DNA of 64,000 nucleotides from assembly GCF_030814435.1 (NCBI RefSeq), contig NZ_JAUSUW010000006.1, forward strand, positions 186,001-250,000. The letters run 5' to 3'. The position numbers and the translations under genes are program-made. Each line of letters opens with the position of its first letter. The first letter of the stretch is position 1. Source of the DNA: Peteryoungia aggregata LMG 23059. GTDB taxonomy: Bacteria; Pseudomonadota; Alphaproteobacteria; Rhizobiales; Rhizobiaceae. Below are positions 1 through 8,459 of the stretch, piece by piece. The notes below the pieces were generated by a model. The model did no database searches. It was not told the DNA's origin and saw only the letters and a program-made list of their open reading frames with translations.

Positions 1-138
1 GAAAACATGTCGGTGCAGGGCTATGGAGAGCGCTTCCTGAAGATCCGCACCGAAGCCGCCGAGCAGCAGAACCGTCGTGTCGCGATCCGTCGCGTGACCA
101 CGCTGGTTCGACCGGCCAACGCGTCGAGCAACGACTAA
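1..138 (+). CDS. C-terminal end of an OmpA/MotB-domain protein (partial)
   Basis: The frame open from the first base ends at TAA 136-138 and gives the last 45 residues of a protein that starts outside the window. The tail contains GYGE followed by NRRVAIRR, which matches the end of the OmpA/MotB peptidoglycan-binding fold, where an NRRV-type element closes the domain. An outer-membrane or motor-associated peptidoglycan-binding protein is the likely identity. The family call rests on this short tail only, and the N-terminal type (beta barrel, lipoprotein or MotB-like) cannot be seen. Confidence 0.7.
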   Translation, partial: ENMSVQGYGERFLKIRTEAAEQQNRRVAIRRVTTLVRPANASSND

Positions 139-157
139 CATCGATCTCATGTACAGG

Positions 158-190
158 AAGGCCGCCGGAGCAATCCGGCGGCCTTCTGCA
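158..190. terminator. Rho-independent terminator between convergent genes
   Basis: Perfect 12-bp inverted repeat: aaggccgccgga (158-169), loop gcaa, tccggcggcctt (174-185). It lies between the OmpA-type gene and the convergent mobB, so it can serve both directions. The T-run is weak on both strands. Confidence 0.8.
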
Positions 191-204
191 TTGAGGATGG
201 ACGG

Positions 205-726
205 TCAGGCCGGCGGCGGAAGTGCCGTGACCACTGCGATGAAGTCGGCGATGGCGACGGTGTCGTCGAGGTCGAAAACGGGGAGCTCGCTGTCTTCCAC
301 GGGATGGTCGGCGGCAATGGCCCGGATATGCGGGTCCGTCGGTGCCAGCGGCTCGCGCTGCGCCGAAGCCAGCCGCCGTGCCTCGATCTTCGGCACCGGC
401 TCGCGCTTGTAGCCTTCGATCAGCACGAGATCGCAGGGACCGATGCGGGACAGGATTTCGTCAAAACTCGGTTCGGCGGCGCCTCGCAGTTCGTGCATGA
501 TCGCGTAGCGCGTGCCGGACACAATCACGACCTCATGGGCACCGGCCTCGCGGTGGCGATAGCTGTCGGCACCCACCTTGTCGATGTCGAAGTCGTGATG
601 GGCATGCTTGATCGTCGAAATCCGGTAGCCGCGCCGGGTAAACTCCTCGACCAGACGGACGGCGAGGCCGGTCTTGCCGGAATTCTTCCAGCCGGCGATG
701 CCGAAAATCCGCGGGCTTGTTGTCAT
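205..726 (-). CDS. mobB: Molybdopterin-guanine dinucleotide biosynthesis protein MobB
   Basis: 173-residue P-loop GTPase-type accessory protein of molybdenum cofactor maturation; it is thought to help MobA attach GMP to molybdopterin. A Walker A motif, GWKNSGKT, lies near residue 12, and the family segments TIKHAHHDFD, DSYRHREAGA and LVLIEGYK follow. Longer upstream reading is possible, but the ATG at 726 overlaps the mobA stop in an ATGA arrangement, which fixes the start and shows translational coupling. It is the last gene of an exporter-exporter-mobA-mobB run read leftwards. Confidence 0.93.
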   Translation of the reverse strand: MTTSPRIFGIAGWKNSGKTGLAVRLVEEFTRRGYRISTIKHAHHDFDIDKVGADSYRHREAGAHEVVIVSGTRYAIMHELRGAAEPSFDEILSRIGPCDLVLIEGYKREPVPKIEARRLASAQREPLAPTDPHIRAIAADHPVEDSELPVFDLDDTVAIADFIAVVTALPPPA

Positions 727-1349
727 GGCGCACCTCGCTCGACAATCGATCGGGCGAACGCCAGATCCTCTGGTGTATTGACGTTGAAGAACGGGTCCAC
801 GGGACCAGTTGGCTCTTCGGACATCGGGAAGTCGACGGTCTCGGATGGATGTCGGGCGATGAAATCGAAGACGCGACGATGGTCGGGGTGTTCGAGCCAC
901 CGCTCCAGATCATCGCCAAGGGAGAGGGGCCAGAGCGCTGTGATCGGATGAGCCCGTCCGGCGGATGCCGCCATGACAATCGTGCCTGCGACGGCTTCCT
1001 GCGTGAGGCGCTCGACCAGATCAGTTGGCAGGAACGGCGTGTCACAGGGCGTGGTCAGCAGATGGGTCGGTCCATCACCTGCCTTGGAGAAAGCCCGCAA
1101 ACCAGCGAGAACGCCGGCCAGCGGCCCCGGCCTGTCCGGTCGCGAATCCGGAATGACCCGAATATGCGCCGCCAGGGGATGTTCGGTCGGTGCATTGAGG
1201 CTGACGCCGCACACCTGTGCGTCCAGGCGCCGTGCGACCCACAGCGCCAGCGGTGTGTCGCCGATCCGTATCTGGGCCTTGTCGATCCCCATGCGTCGTG
1301 ACAGGCCGCCGGCGAGGATCAGGGCGGGAGGACGCGTCGATTGCGCCAT
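723..1349 (-). CDS. mobA: Molybdenum cofactor guanylyltransferase MobA
   Basis: 208-residue nucleotidyltransferase that transfers GMP from GTP to Mo-molybdopterin, making the MGD cofactor of DMSO-reductase-family enzymes. The N-terminal signature LAGGLSRRMGIDKA is the GTP-binding loop of the family; PGPLAGVLAGL, TTPCDTPFLP and the C-terminal FFNVNTPEDL are also typical. The ATG at 1349 is four bases past the stop of the upstream MFS gene, and the 3' end overlaps mobB by four bases, so these genes are probably cotranscribed. moaA lies about 5 kb away, so Moco genes are loosely clustered here. Confidence 0.95.
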   Translation of the reverse strand: MAQSTRPPALILAGGLSRRMGIDKAQIRIGDTPLALWVARRLDAQVCGVSLNAPTEHPLAAHIRVIPDSRPDRPGPLAGVLAGLRAFSKAGDGPTHLLTTPCDTPFLPTDLVERLTQEAVAGTIVMAASAGRAHPITALWPLSLGDDLERWLEHPDHRRVFDFIARHPSETVDFPMSEEPTGPVDPFFNVNTPEDLAFARSIVERGAP

Positions 1350-1353
1350 GGCG

Positions 1354-2565
1354 TCACCGTTCCTCCTCTGGCGCCAGCCGCAGCAGGCCAATGGCGACGA
1401 GCGCCAGGATGCAGCAGCCCAGCATGACGAGCAGCAGCGGCATGGCGCCGGTCTCTTCACTGAGAATGCGCGAGGCGAGCCAGGAGACAAAGGCGCCGCC
1501 GCCCATGCTGATCGCACCCCCGAGGCCGGAGGCTGATCCGGCCAGTTCCGGGCGGACGCTGACGATGCCGGCATTGGTGCTCGGCAAGGAGAGGCCGTTG
1601 CCGAAGCCGACGACCACCTGCGGCGCAAAGAAGGCGAGCGAGGAGGTGATGCCCTGCGCGAACAGCAAGATCGGAACTGCGGCGCCGACCAGGGCGACGA
1701 TACCGCCGATCAGCATCATCATGTCGATGCCGGCACGTCTTGCGAACCTGCCGGAGAGGTAATTTCCCACGATATAGCCTGCCGCAATGAACATGAACTG
1801 CAGGCCGAGCATACTTGGTGTCAGGCCCATCAGTGTGCCGCCGACGAAGGGGGCTCCGCCGAGAAACGCAAAGAAGGCACCGGATGTGAAGGTGCTGGCC
1901 ATGGTGTAGCCCCAGAAACGGGGGGATGCGAGCAGGCTTGGCCAGGCCCGAAACTGCTGCGAGAAGCTGCCGCTCTTCTGGCGGTTGGTCTCGCCCAGGT
2001 CCCGATAGATGAGGAACAGCACGAGCAGGGCAGCTGCAAAGATCGCTGCGAAGTTGGCTCGCCAGCCGAAACTGTCGCTCAACAGCCCCCCGATCGTCGG
2101 CCCCACCATCGGAACCAGCGTCATGCCCATGGTCACGTAGCCGATCATCGAGGCGGCTTCCTCCATCGGGACCATGTCGCGGATGATCGCGCGAGACAGA
2201 ACGAGGCCCGCCACCACCGCCGTCTGCAACATGCGTGCGACGGTCAGGATCTCAATGGAGGTCGCGATCATGCACACCAGTGAGGCGGCAAGCAGGATTA
2301 GCAGTGCGCCGATCATCACAGGCCGCCGACCGTAACGGTCCGAGAGGGGGCCGATCACAAGCTGAACCAGAGCGGTCATGGCGATGTAGCCGGAGACCAG
2401 AACCTGCACGCGATCATAGGAGACACCTAGATCGGAGGCCATCGCCGGCAGAGAGGGCAGGAAGATGTTCATCGTCAGCGCCGACAGGCCTGCGATCGCC
2501 ACGAGACTGACGATATGCGGGGCCGTTGTCCGGTCGAGGAAGCGGGAGTGCTGCGGCACGCTCAA
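1354..2565 (-). CDS. MFS multidrug efflux transporter, Bcr/CflA type
   Basis: 403-residue inner-membrane protein with about 12 hydrophobic segments. The loop after the second segment carries the MFS signature GPLSDRYGRRPV, and ARMLQ and GRFARRAG elements occur later. Length and motifs fit the Bcr/CflA subfamily of drug:proton antiporters; the substrate cannot be told. It sits between an EamA-type exporter 24 bp upstream and mobA 4 bp downstream, so it is probably part of one left-pointing transcript, although no functional link with molybdopterin chemistry is evident. Confidence 0.88.
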   Translation of the reverse strand: MSVPQHSRFLDRTTAPHIVSLVAIAGLSALTMNIFLPSLPAMASDLGVSYDRVQVLVSGYIAMTALVQLVIGPLSDRYGRRPVMIGALLILLAASLVCMIATSIEILTVARMLQTAVVAGLVLSRAIIRDMVPMEEAASMIGYVTMGMTLVPMVGPTIGGLLSDSFGWRANFAAIFAAALLVLFLIYRDLGETNRQKSGSFSQQFRAWPSLLASPRFWGYTMASTFTSGAFFAFLGGAPFVGGTLMGLTPSMLGLQFMFIAAGYIVGNYLSGRFARRAGIDMMMLIGGIVALVGAAVPILLFAQGITSSLAFFAPQVVVGFGNGLSLPSTNAGIVSVRPELAGSASGLGGAISMGGGAFVSWLASRILSEETGAMPLLLVMLGCCILALVAIGLLRLAPEEER

Positions 2566-2589
2566 ATGTCCTTGCTCAAAAGATCTGGA

Positions 2590-3495
2590 TCAGCCGGGAG
2601 ACGCCGGATCGGCACGGCGGGCGAGGGCCGCCTTTCGCTTGCTCTCGCGGTAGAATGTGTACAGGCCGGAGCCGATGACAATGGCTGCCCCGACGATCAT
2701 CCAGACATCCGGCACCTCGTCAAAGAAGACCATGCCCAGCAGAACTGCCCAGAGAAGGCTGGTGTAGCGGAAGGGGGCGATGAAGGAGATCTCGCCGGTG
2801 CGCATCGCCATGATGATGGCCTGATAGCCGGCGAACAGGAAGACGGATGCAAAGGCCAGACGGCCAAGGGCGCTGCCGGATATCGGCTGCCAGCCGCCGA
2901 ATGCAGGAACCAAGAGCAAGCCGGCGAAGGAGATGGAGGCGGCGGTGAACAATGTGACGGTCAGCGAGGATATGCCTGGATCGATCCTGCGGGTGACGAG
3001 GTCACGTCCGGCTGCGGTGACCACGCAAAGGACGATATAAAGCGATGCCAGCGTAAAGCCTTCAGGGCCCGGCTGGATGATGACGATAACGCCGATGAAG
3101 CCTAGCCCGATCGCCGTCCAGCGCCGCCAGCCGACCGGTTCCTTGTAGAACAGTGCTGCGCCCAAGGTCACCGCAAGCGGCAGCGATTGGAGGATCGCCG
3201 ATGCGTTGGCGAGAGGGACCTGGCCGAGTGCGGCGAGGAATGCCACAGCCGCGACCGTCTCGAAGGCGATGCGGATGAGAATCAGCGGCTGCAGGATGTT
3301 GCGGATGTGATCCAGCGCTCCCATGTGTCGGGCGACCGCATAGACCAGCATGGCGGTGAAGGCTCCGCGCACGAACATGATCTGCGCGACCGTCAATTCC
3401 GCGGTCACCGATTTTGTCAGGGCGTCGTTGAAGGTGAAGCCAGCCATCGAGATCGCCATCAGCAGGGCGCCTCGGGTGTTCTCGGATAATGCCAT
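2590..3495 (-). CDS. EamA-family (DMT superfamily) transporter
   Basis: 301-residue inner-membrane protein with about ten hydrophobic helices arranged as two EamA repeats. The first begins GALLMAISMAGFTFNDALTK; the second contains FIAPFRYTSLLWAVLLG and FFDEVPDVW. This is the usual size and pattern of drug/metabolite exporters. The frame is open upstream, but ATG 3495 is preceded by a purine-rich GGGAATCGA and starts exactly where the family begins, so I prefer it over 3594. The C-terminus is basic (ESKRKAALARR). First gene of the left-pointing run; substrate unknown. Confidence 0.85.
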   Translation of the reverse strand: MALSENTRGALLMAISMAGFTFNDALTKSVTAELTVAQIMFVRGAFTAMLVYAVARHMGALDHIRNILQPLILIRIAFETVAAVAFLAALGQVPLANASAILQSLPLAVTLGAALFYKEPVGWRRWTAIGLGFIGVIVIIQPGPEGFTLASLYIVLCVVTAAGRDLVTRRIDPGISSLTVTLFTAASISFAGLLLVPAFGGWQPISGSALGRLAFASVFLFAGYQAIIMAMRTGEISFIAPFRYTSLLWAVLLGMVFFDEVPDVWMIVGAAIVIGSGLYTFYRESKRKAALARRADPASPG

Positions 3496-3725
3496 GCTCG
3501 ATTCCCGTGCGTGTTCGCAGGTTCTAAACCAGGCGGAAGGCGCGAGAAACCTGAATTCGTCGGTTGGCCCCGGCAAAGCATGCTGCAGTGCCAAAAACGG
3601 GTGTTGTCGGTTAACCTTTGTTCAAACTCCCGGGAACAAGCTCGCGAACGGCATCGCATGAGGCGGTTCCGCCCCTTCGATCCTGCGCGATGATCTCGCA
3701 GGGTGTCGACCTCCCCGAGGGTCTT

Positions 3726-6257
3726 ATGAGTTTTATTGATCGTCTCCTGCAAAGCCGCAGGATCGTCACCAAAGTATTGCTTTTCGTCGTTCCTCTCGTT
3801 CTGCTCATGGCCGGCGTCGGTCTCCTGGGCTATTGGACTGCCACAACGCTCAACGGACATATGACCGTGACGCGCGCCACCATCGGCAACATCAGCGATC
3901 TGGAGACGCTGCAGCAAGGTCTGCAGGAGTTCAGCCTGGATCCGACCGAGAAGAGCAGGGAGGCTCTTCTCGCCGCGATCGACAACCAGGAGAAGGGGCT
4001 CGCCGTTCTTGGAGGCGTGCTCCAGAAGCAGGCACAAACCGCCGATCTGGGCGCGCTCACCGGGTTGCCGGTCCTGATGCGGGAGCAGGCAGCCACGCTG
4101 TGGGAGACCAAGACGAAACGCGAGGCACTCGATGCGGGTCTCGCCGGTGCCGTCACGGCGCTGCAGTCCGAGAGCCAGCAGATCGTCAAGCAGGTGGACT
4201 TTGTTCGGACCGATCTTGCGGCCAAGGAGCGTTTCGCCAAGGAACTTCTGTTCGATGCGTCCGCCTTCAAGACGCTGCTGGACCGGCTCGGCAAGCTGCG
4301 CGTCGGCGTGCAGATGGCCTTCACACCCGAGGAACAGCTCGCGGAAGCCAAGCTCTATCTCGGCCCGATGCAGAAGGATCTGACGAAGGCCGAGGCGATC
4401 GCCTCGGACAAGGGCAAGGTTCTGATTGGCGAGGTCGCAGCGGCGATCGGCAAGATCGATGCGGTTCTGGCTCAGAGCGGTGCGGACGATGCCAAGGCGC
4501 AGGAACTCGGTCGGGTCCTGTCCGAGTTGGTCGAAATTGAACAGAAGATCACCCTGCAGGCGGCCAAGAACAGCGATATCGCAGCTGACCGGTTCGTCAG
4601 TCTCGACAAACTGGTCGCCGAGCAACGGGAGTTGATGTCGTTGGTCGATACGGCTGCGCTCGACATTGCCACGCTGGAACTGCGCGTCGAGCAGATGCTC
4701 AGCGCACTCGACGACGCGAGCCGTGCGGTCGTGGTCGATGAAGTGGAGGCCCTCGGATCCGTCGCCGCGCGGATCTCCGAACTCGGCGCGAAGAATAGCG
4801 CGCTGCGCGACTTCCCTCAGAAGATCGGCCCCCAGCTGGCGGTCATCACGGAGAATTCGCAAGCCCGCCTCGATGCGGGTCGGGACTGGCAGGACAAACG
4901 CCTTGTTGCGACCGCTTCCGTGTCCGCGGCAATGGAATCGCTTCGCAACTTCGTCAGCCAGGCCCAGGAAATCGGCCGCGAGGATAGCGAGCGGTCTGCG
5001 ACGATCTCGGTCATCACCATGGTGGTTGGCACGCTGTTGGCCATCATTGGCGGCTTGATGCTGGTGGAGACACTGCGCGCGCCGCTGAAGCGAATCACCA
5101 GTGTGATGTCGCGTCTTGCGAGCGGGGATCTTTCTGTGCCGATCGAGGGACGCAATCGCGGCGACGAGATCGGAGACATGGTTCGCTCGGTAACCGTCTT
5201 CCGGGATGCTGCGCTGGAAAACAAGCGGCTGGAAGAAGAGGCCGAAGCTGCGCGACACCGTTCCGAACAGGAAAGCACGCAGCGGGCACAGGAGAGGGCG
5301 CGCGTCGAGGCTGATCAGCGGGCAGCGCTCGAAGCGCTCTCGTCGGTGCTCGAGGCGCTTGCCAACGGACAGCTCGATGTCTCGATGCGTGATGACCTGC
5401 CGGCTGATTTTGTCGCGATGGCCTCGACCTACAACCAGGCCGTGGAAGCCCTGCGTGCAACCCTCGAGGAGGTCCGTGCCGCCAGCGCCGACATCAATGC
5501 CGGGACGGAAAATCTTGCGGTTTCCGCCGACGATCTCGCACGTCGCACCGAACAGCAGGCGGCGGCACTCGAAGAGAGTGTGCGCGCGCTCTCACACCTG
5601 AGCGACGTCGTCAGGACCACGGCCGACGGGGCTGGCCGCACCGCGCAATCGGTGCAGGTGGCACGGGATCACGCGCGGCAGTCCGGAGTCGTGGTGAGGA
5701 AGGCCGTCGAGGCAATGGCCGAAATCAGTCGGTCGTCGGAGAAGATCTCGACGATCATTGGGGTCATCGACGAAATCGCCTTCCAGACGAACCTGTTGGC
5801 GCTCAACGCCGGTGTCGAGGCGGCTCGTGCGGGCGAAGCGGGACGCGGCTTTGCGGTCGTCGCCCAGGAGGTGCGTGATCTCGCCCAGCGCTGTGCCAAT
5901 GCGGCGAAGGAGATCAAGACACTGATCTCTGTCAGTGGCGGGCAGGTGCGTTCCGGCGTCGAGCTGGTGGAGAACACGGGTGTCGCCCTGAATTCGATCA
6001 TCGACCAGGTCGAAGAGGTGCAGGCGCTCGTCGAGACCATTTCGGCGGCGACGCGTGAACAGTCGACGGGCATCAGCGAAGTCACGCATGCGGTGCGCGA
6101 TGTCGAGCTGATCACGCAGCAGAACGCTGCCATGGTCGAGGAAAACAATGCCGAGATCCACGGACTTCGGCAGCGTGTCGACATCCTGATGCACAAGATC
6201 TCGCGTTTCCGTACCGACCTGCGGTCAGAAACGCGGGCCTATCGACGGTCTGCCTGA
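3726..6257 (+). CDS. Methyl-accepting chemotaxis protein with large periplasmic sensor
   Basis: 843-residue chemoreceptor. TM1 lies at about residues 13-36 and TM2 at about 426-449, enclosing a roughly 390-residue, almost wholly helical periplasmic region of the size of a helical bimodular (HBM) domain. A HAMP domain follows (RITSVMSRLASGDLSVPI), then a second HAMP-like segment, then the signalling tip DEIAFQTNLLALNAGVEAAR near 682. ATG 3726 is chosen because GAGGG precedes it and TM1 then sits correctly; the frame is open to 3618. The protein ends without an NWETF-type CheR/CheB tether. Ligand unknown. It is monocistronic and meets moaA tail to tail. Confidence 0.93.
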   Translation: MSFIDRLLQSRRIVTKVLLFVVPLVLLMAGVGLLGYWTATTLNGHMTVTRATIGNISDLETLQQGLQEFSLDPTEKSREALLAAIDNQEKGLAVLGGVLQKQAQTADLGALTGLPVLMREQAATLWETKTKREALDAGLAGAVTALQSESQQIVKQVDFVRTDLAAKERFAKELLFDASAFKTLLDRLGKLRVGVQMAFTPEEQLAEAKLYLGPMQKDLTKAEAIASDKGKVLIGEVAAAIGKIDAVLAQSGADDAKAQELGRVLSELVEIEQKITLQAAKNSDIAADRFVSLDKLVAEQRELMSLVDTAALDIATLELRVEQMLSALDDASRAVVVDEVEALGSVAARISELGAKNSALRDFPQKIGPQLAVITENSQARLDAGRDWQDKRLVATASVSAAMESLRNFVSQAQEIGREDSERSATISVITMVVGTLLAIIGGLMLVETLRAPLKRITSVMSRLASGDLSVPIEGRNRGDEIGDMVRSVTVFRDAALENKRLEEEAEAARHRSEQESTQRAQERARVEADQRAALEALSSVLEALANGQLDVSMRDDLPADFVAMASTYNQAVEALRATLEEVRAASADINAGTENLAVSADDLARRTEQQAAALEESVRALSHLSDVVRTTADGAGRTAQSVQVARDHARQSGVVVRKAVEAMAEISRSSEKISTIIGVIDEIAFQTNLLALNAGVEAARAGEAGRGFAVVAQEVRDLAQRCANAAKEIKTLISVSGGQVRSGVELVENTGVALNSIIDQVEEVQALVETISAATREQSTGISEVTHAVRDVELITQQNAAMVEENNAEIHGLRQRVDILMHKISRFRTDLRSETRAYRRSA

Positions 6258-6265
6258 GGCGTGAG

Positions 6266-6298
6266 GCGTCACCGGCGGCTGTCAGCCGCCGGTGACGC
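6266..6298. terminator. 15-bp inverted repeat, bidirectional terminator spanning the moaA stop
   Basis: gcgtcaccggcggct (6266-6280), loop gtc, agccgccggtgacgc (6284-6298): a perfect 15-bp stem with a 3-base loop. The right arm is the last codons of moaA (minus strand) and the loop overlaps its stop. It lies 9 bp after the chemoreceptor stop, so it probably ends both transcripts. Neither side has a strong T-run. Confidence 0.7.
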
Positions 6299-7328
6299 TC
6301 ATATGGCGCGCGACCGCCGGCTTGCGGTGGTCACGGTCGATGATGAAATCGTGGCCCTTGGGCTTGCGGGTGATCGCCTCGTCTATTGCTGCGGCCAGAT
6401 AGGCATCGTCCTCGGACGCGCGCAATGCCGTGCGAAGGTCGGCGGCATCATCCTGGCCGAGGCACATATAGAGCGTGCCGGTGCAGGTCAGGCGAACGCG
6501 GTTGCAGCTTTCACAGAAATTGTGGGTGAGGGGCGTGATGAAGCCGAGCCGCCCCCCGGTCTCCCTGACCTCGACATATCGAGCCGGGCCACCGGTCTTG
6601 TAGGGAATGTCGTCAAGCGTGAATTGTTCTTCGAGCCTGCTGCGAACGAGGGAGAGCGGCAGATACTGGTCGGTGCGATCCTCGCCCGTCTCGCCCATCG
6701 GCATGGTTTCGATCAGGGTCAGGTCCATGCCCTCGCCATGAGCGAAGCGCAGAAGGTCCGCAATCTCGTCTTCGTTGAAATCCTTCAGGGCCACGGCGTT
6801 GAGCTTGATCCGGATCCCGGCAGCCTGTGCCGCGCGGATGCCTTCCAGCACCTTGTCGAACTCTCCCCAGCGGGTGATCGTCTTGAACTTTTCCGCATCG
6901 AGCGTGTCCAGCGAGACGTTGATGCGGCGGACGCCACAATCGGCAAGCTCGGCCGCATGGCGCGCGAGTTGCGAACCGTTGGTCGTGAGCGTCAGCTCCT
7001 CCAGACCGCTCCCCAGGTGCCGGGAAAGGCTGCGAACCAGATGCATGATATTCTTGCGGACCAGCGGTTCGCCTCCCGTCAGGCGAAGCTTGCGCACGCC
7101 CTTTGCGATGAAGGCGGAACAGAGCCGGTCGAGTTCTTCCAGCGTCAGAAGATCCTTCTTCGGCAGGAAGGTCATGTTCTCCGACATGCAATAGGTGCAG
7201 CGGAAATCGCAACGGTCGGTCACGGAGACGCGCAGATATGTCACAGCACGTCCGAAGGGGTCGATCATCGGTGCTGCCCGGTCAATGAGCGGTTCTGCAT
7301 TGCGCCAGTCGGCGGGTGTATGGTCCAA
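6282..7328 (-). CDS. moaA: GTP 3',8-cyclase MoaA (radical SAM)
   Basis: 348-residue radical-SAM enzyme for the first step of molybdopterin synthesis (with MoaC converts GTP to cyclic pyranopterin phosphate). The N-terminal [4Fe-4S]/SAM motif is [20 protein letters not shown] is the SAM-binding GGEP motif; the C-terminal second cluster motif is [13 protein letters not shown]. The protein ends in the conserved Gly-Gly. Family-typical length. The mobAB genes are about 5 kb away. The 249-bp upstream region shared with the divergent DUF971 gene shows no recognisable Moco riboswitch. Confidence 0.97.
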   Translation of the reverse strand: MDHTPADWRNAEPLIDRAAPMIDPFGRAVTYLRVSVTDRCDFRCTYCMSENMTFLPKKDLLTLEELDRLCSAFIAKGVRKLRLTGGEPLVRKNIMHLVRSLSRHLGSGLEELTLTTNGSQLARHAAELADCGVRRINVSLDTLDAEKFKTITRWGEFDKVLEGIRAAQAAGIRIKLNAVALKDFNEDEIADLLRFAHGEGMDLTLIETMPMGETGEDRTDQYLPLSLVRSRLEEQFTLDDIPYKTGGPARYVEVRETGGRLGFITPLTHNFCESCNRVRLTCTGTLYMCLGQDDAADLRTALRASEDDAYLAAAIDEAITRKPKGHDFIIDRDHRKPAVARHMSVTGG

Positions 7329-7577
7329 CAGGTGTCTCCCCAGAGAAGGCTGGCATTGTCAGGCCAACCCGTCGTCTGCCTATGTATGTGTTGCGGTGCA
7401 GGTTGAGGTCGGAAAACCGAGTTATATCCTTCCGGACCCTGCCGCGTCTGTAACAATGTGGGGGCAAGTCCCGGGAGCGTCAAGCCGACACAGGCCAACC
7501 AACGGAAATCGGCTTGCAATCGGAGTATCCTGGTCCTAGGTCTTCGGCCAGTCACATGGGCGGGGAATGAGGGTCGC

Positions 7578-7940
7578 ATGAGCGAGATCTGGCCAAGCGA
7601 GTTGAAGGTGTCGAAGGACAAGCGTCTGTTGACGGTGACGTTCAATGACGGCGTCGTCGCAGCCCTCCCGGCCGAAATGCTGCGCGTCCTGTCGCCTTCT
7701 GCCGAGGTGCAAGGGCATGGGCCTGGCCAGAAGGTTACGGTGCCCGGCAAGCGGCATGTGACCATTCGTCAGATGGTGCCAACAGGCAACTACGCCGTTC
7801 GGATCGGCTTTGACGACGGCCACGACACCGGTATCTTCACGTGGCTCTATCTGCGTGAACTGGGCGAGAGCGGCGATGAAAAGTTCGCCGCCTATGAATC
7901 CGAACTCGTCGAAAAACGGCTTAGCCGCGATCCTCGCTGA
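7578..7940 (+). CDS. DUF971 (GBBH-like N-terminal domain) protein
   Basis: 120-residue single-domain protein. The pattern WPSELKVSKDKRLLTVTFNDG near the N-terminus, then LPAEMLRVLSPSAEV, and IGFDDGHDTGIFTWLYLREL near the C-terminus, is that of the DUF971 family, whose fold equals the small N-terminal domain of gamma-butyrobetaine hydroxylase and is often linked with Fe-S or Mrp-type proteins. The ATG at 7578 follows GAGGG, and the domain starts at once. Its last 20 bases overlap the convergent marR-type gene. Biochemical role unknown. Confidence 0.85.
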   Translation: MSEIWPSELKVSKDKRLLTVTFNDGVVAALPAEMLRVLSPSAEVQGHGPGQKVTVPGKRHVTIRQMVPTGNYAVRIGFDDGHDTGIFTWLYLRELGESGDEKFAAYESELVEKRLSRDPR

Positions 7941-8412
7941 TCTCGAGATCGAGCATGTCGGCGGATGACAGCATGCGCTGAATGAGCAGGTCCATGTTCT
8001 CGGCTAGCCGCTGGCATTCGTCGATCGGTGTTGCGGAGAGGGTGCGTTCGATCAGTTCCGTCTGAATGCGCATGGCCTTTTCGCTGAGACCCCGTCCCTC
8101 GTCCGTCAGGAACAGCCTCAAAACACGCTTGTCTCGCTGATCGGGGCGTCGCTCCAGAAGGCCGCGTTTTTCCATTTGTGGCAGCAGCATGCTCATGTTG
8201 GAGCGACCGACGAGCAGCTTGCGTGCCAGTTCCTGCTGCGAGATGCCCTCGAACCGATAGAGATTGACCAGGATGTCGAGATGCGGCGGCTTGATGTCAA
8301 GCGGCGCCAGGGCGCGTCCCAGCGCCTGCTGCATCAGCTGGCAGGCGCGGGCGACCGCGATCCAGCTACGAAATCGAGGATGGTCCCAGGGGAAGGCTTG
8401 CTTTTTGTTCAT
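7921..8412 (-). CDS. MarR-family transcriptional regulator
   Basis: 163-residue winged-helix regulator. The DNA-binding part lies about at residues 45-110: HLDILVNLYRFEGISQQELA, then the recognition helix region LLVGRSNMSMLLPQMEKRGL, then the wing ERRPDQRDKRVLRLFLTDEG, which is the MarR signature. Terminal helices would dimerise. It is divergent from an alpha/beta hydrolase across 47 bp that hold a TGTTCA-gcat-TGAACA dyad, so it most likely represses itself and the hydrolase in response to an unknown ligand. The 3' end overlaps the DUF971 gene by 20 bp. Confidence 0.92.
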   Translation of the reverse strand: MNKKQAFPWDHPRFRSWIAVARACQLMQQALGRALAPLDIKPPHLDILVNLYRFEGISQQELARKLLVGRSNMSMLLPQMEKRGLLERRPDQRDKRVLRLFLTDEGRGLSEKAMRIQTELIERTLSATPIDECQRLAENMDLLIQRMLSSADMLDLEISEDRG

Positions 8413-8425
8413 TCTTGTACTTTAT

Positions 8426-8441
8426 TGTTCAGCATTGAACA
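8426..8441. promoter_or_regulatory. Candidate operator for the MarR-type regulator
   Basis: TGTTCA-gcat-TGAACA, a perfect 6-bp dyad in the 47-bp divergent gap, 14 bp from the marR-type start and 18 bp from the hydrolase start. A further TGTTCA copy (8406-8411) lies over the regulator's start codon. Position and symmetry fit a MarR operator; binding is inferred. Confidence 0.5.
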
Positions 8442-8459
8442 TTTGATGGGATTCCGAAT

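Noticed and set aside
3459..5258. 599-residue open frame on the minus strand under the chemoreceptor gene
   Set aside because: It is complementary to a clear MCP gene, has no domain or ribosome site, and reflects codon bias in GC-rich DNA.
7329..7577. Possible Moco riboswitch in front of moaA
   Set aside because: The region has only an imperfect ggctggc/gccaacc stem; the conserved Moco motif elements are not seen.
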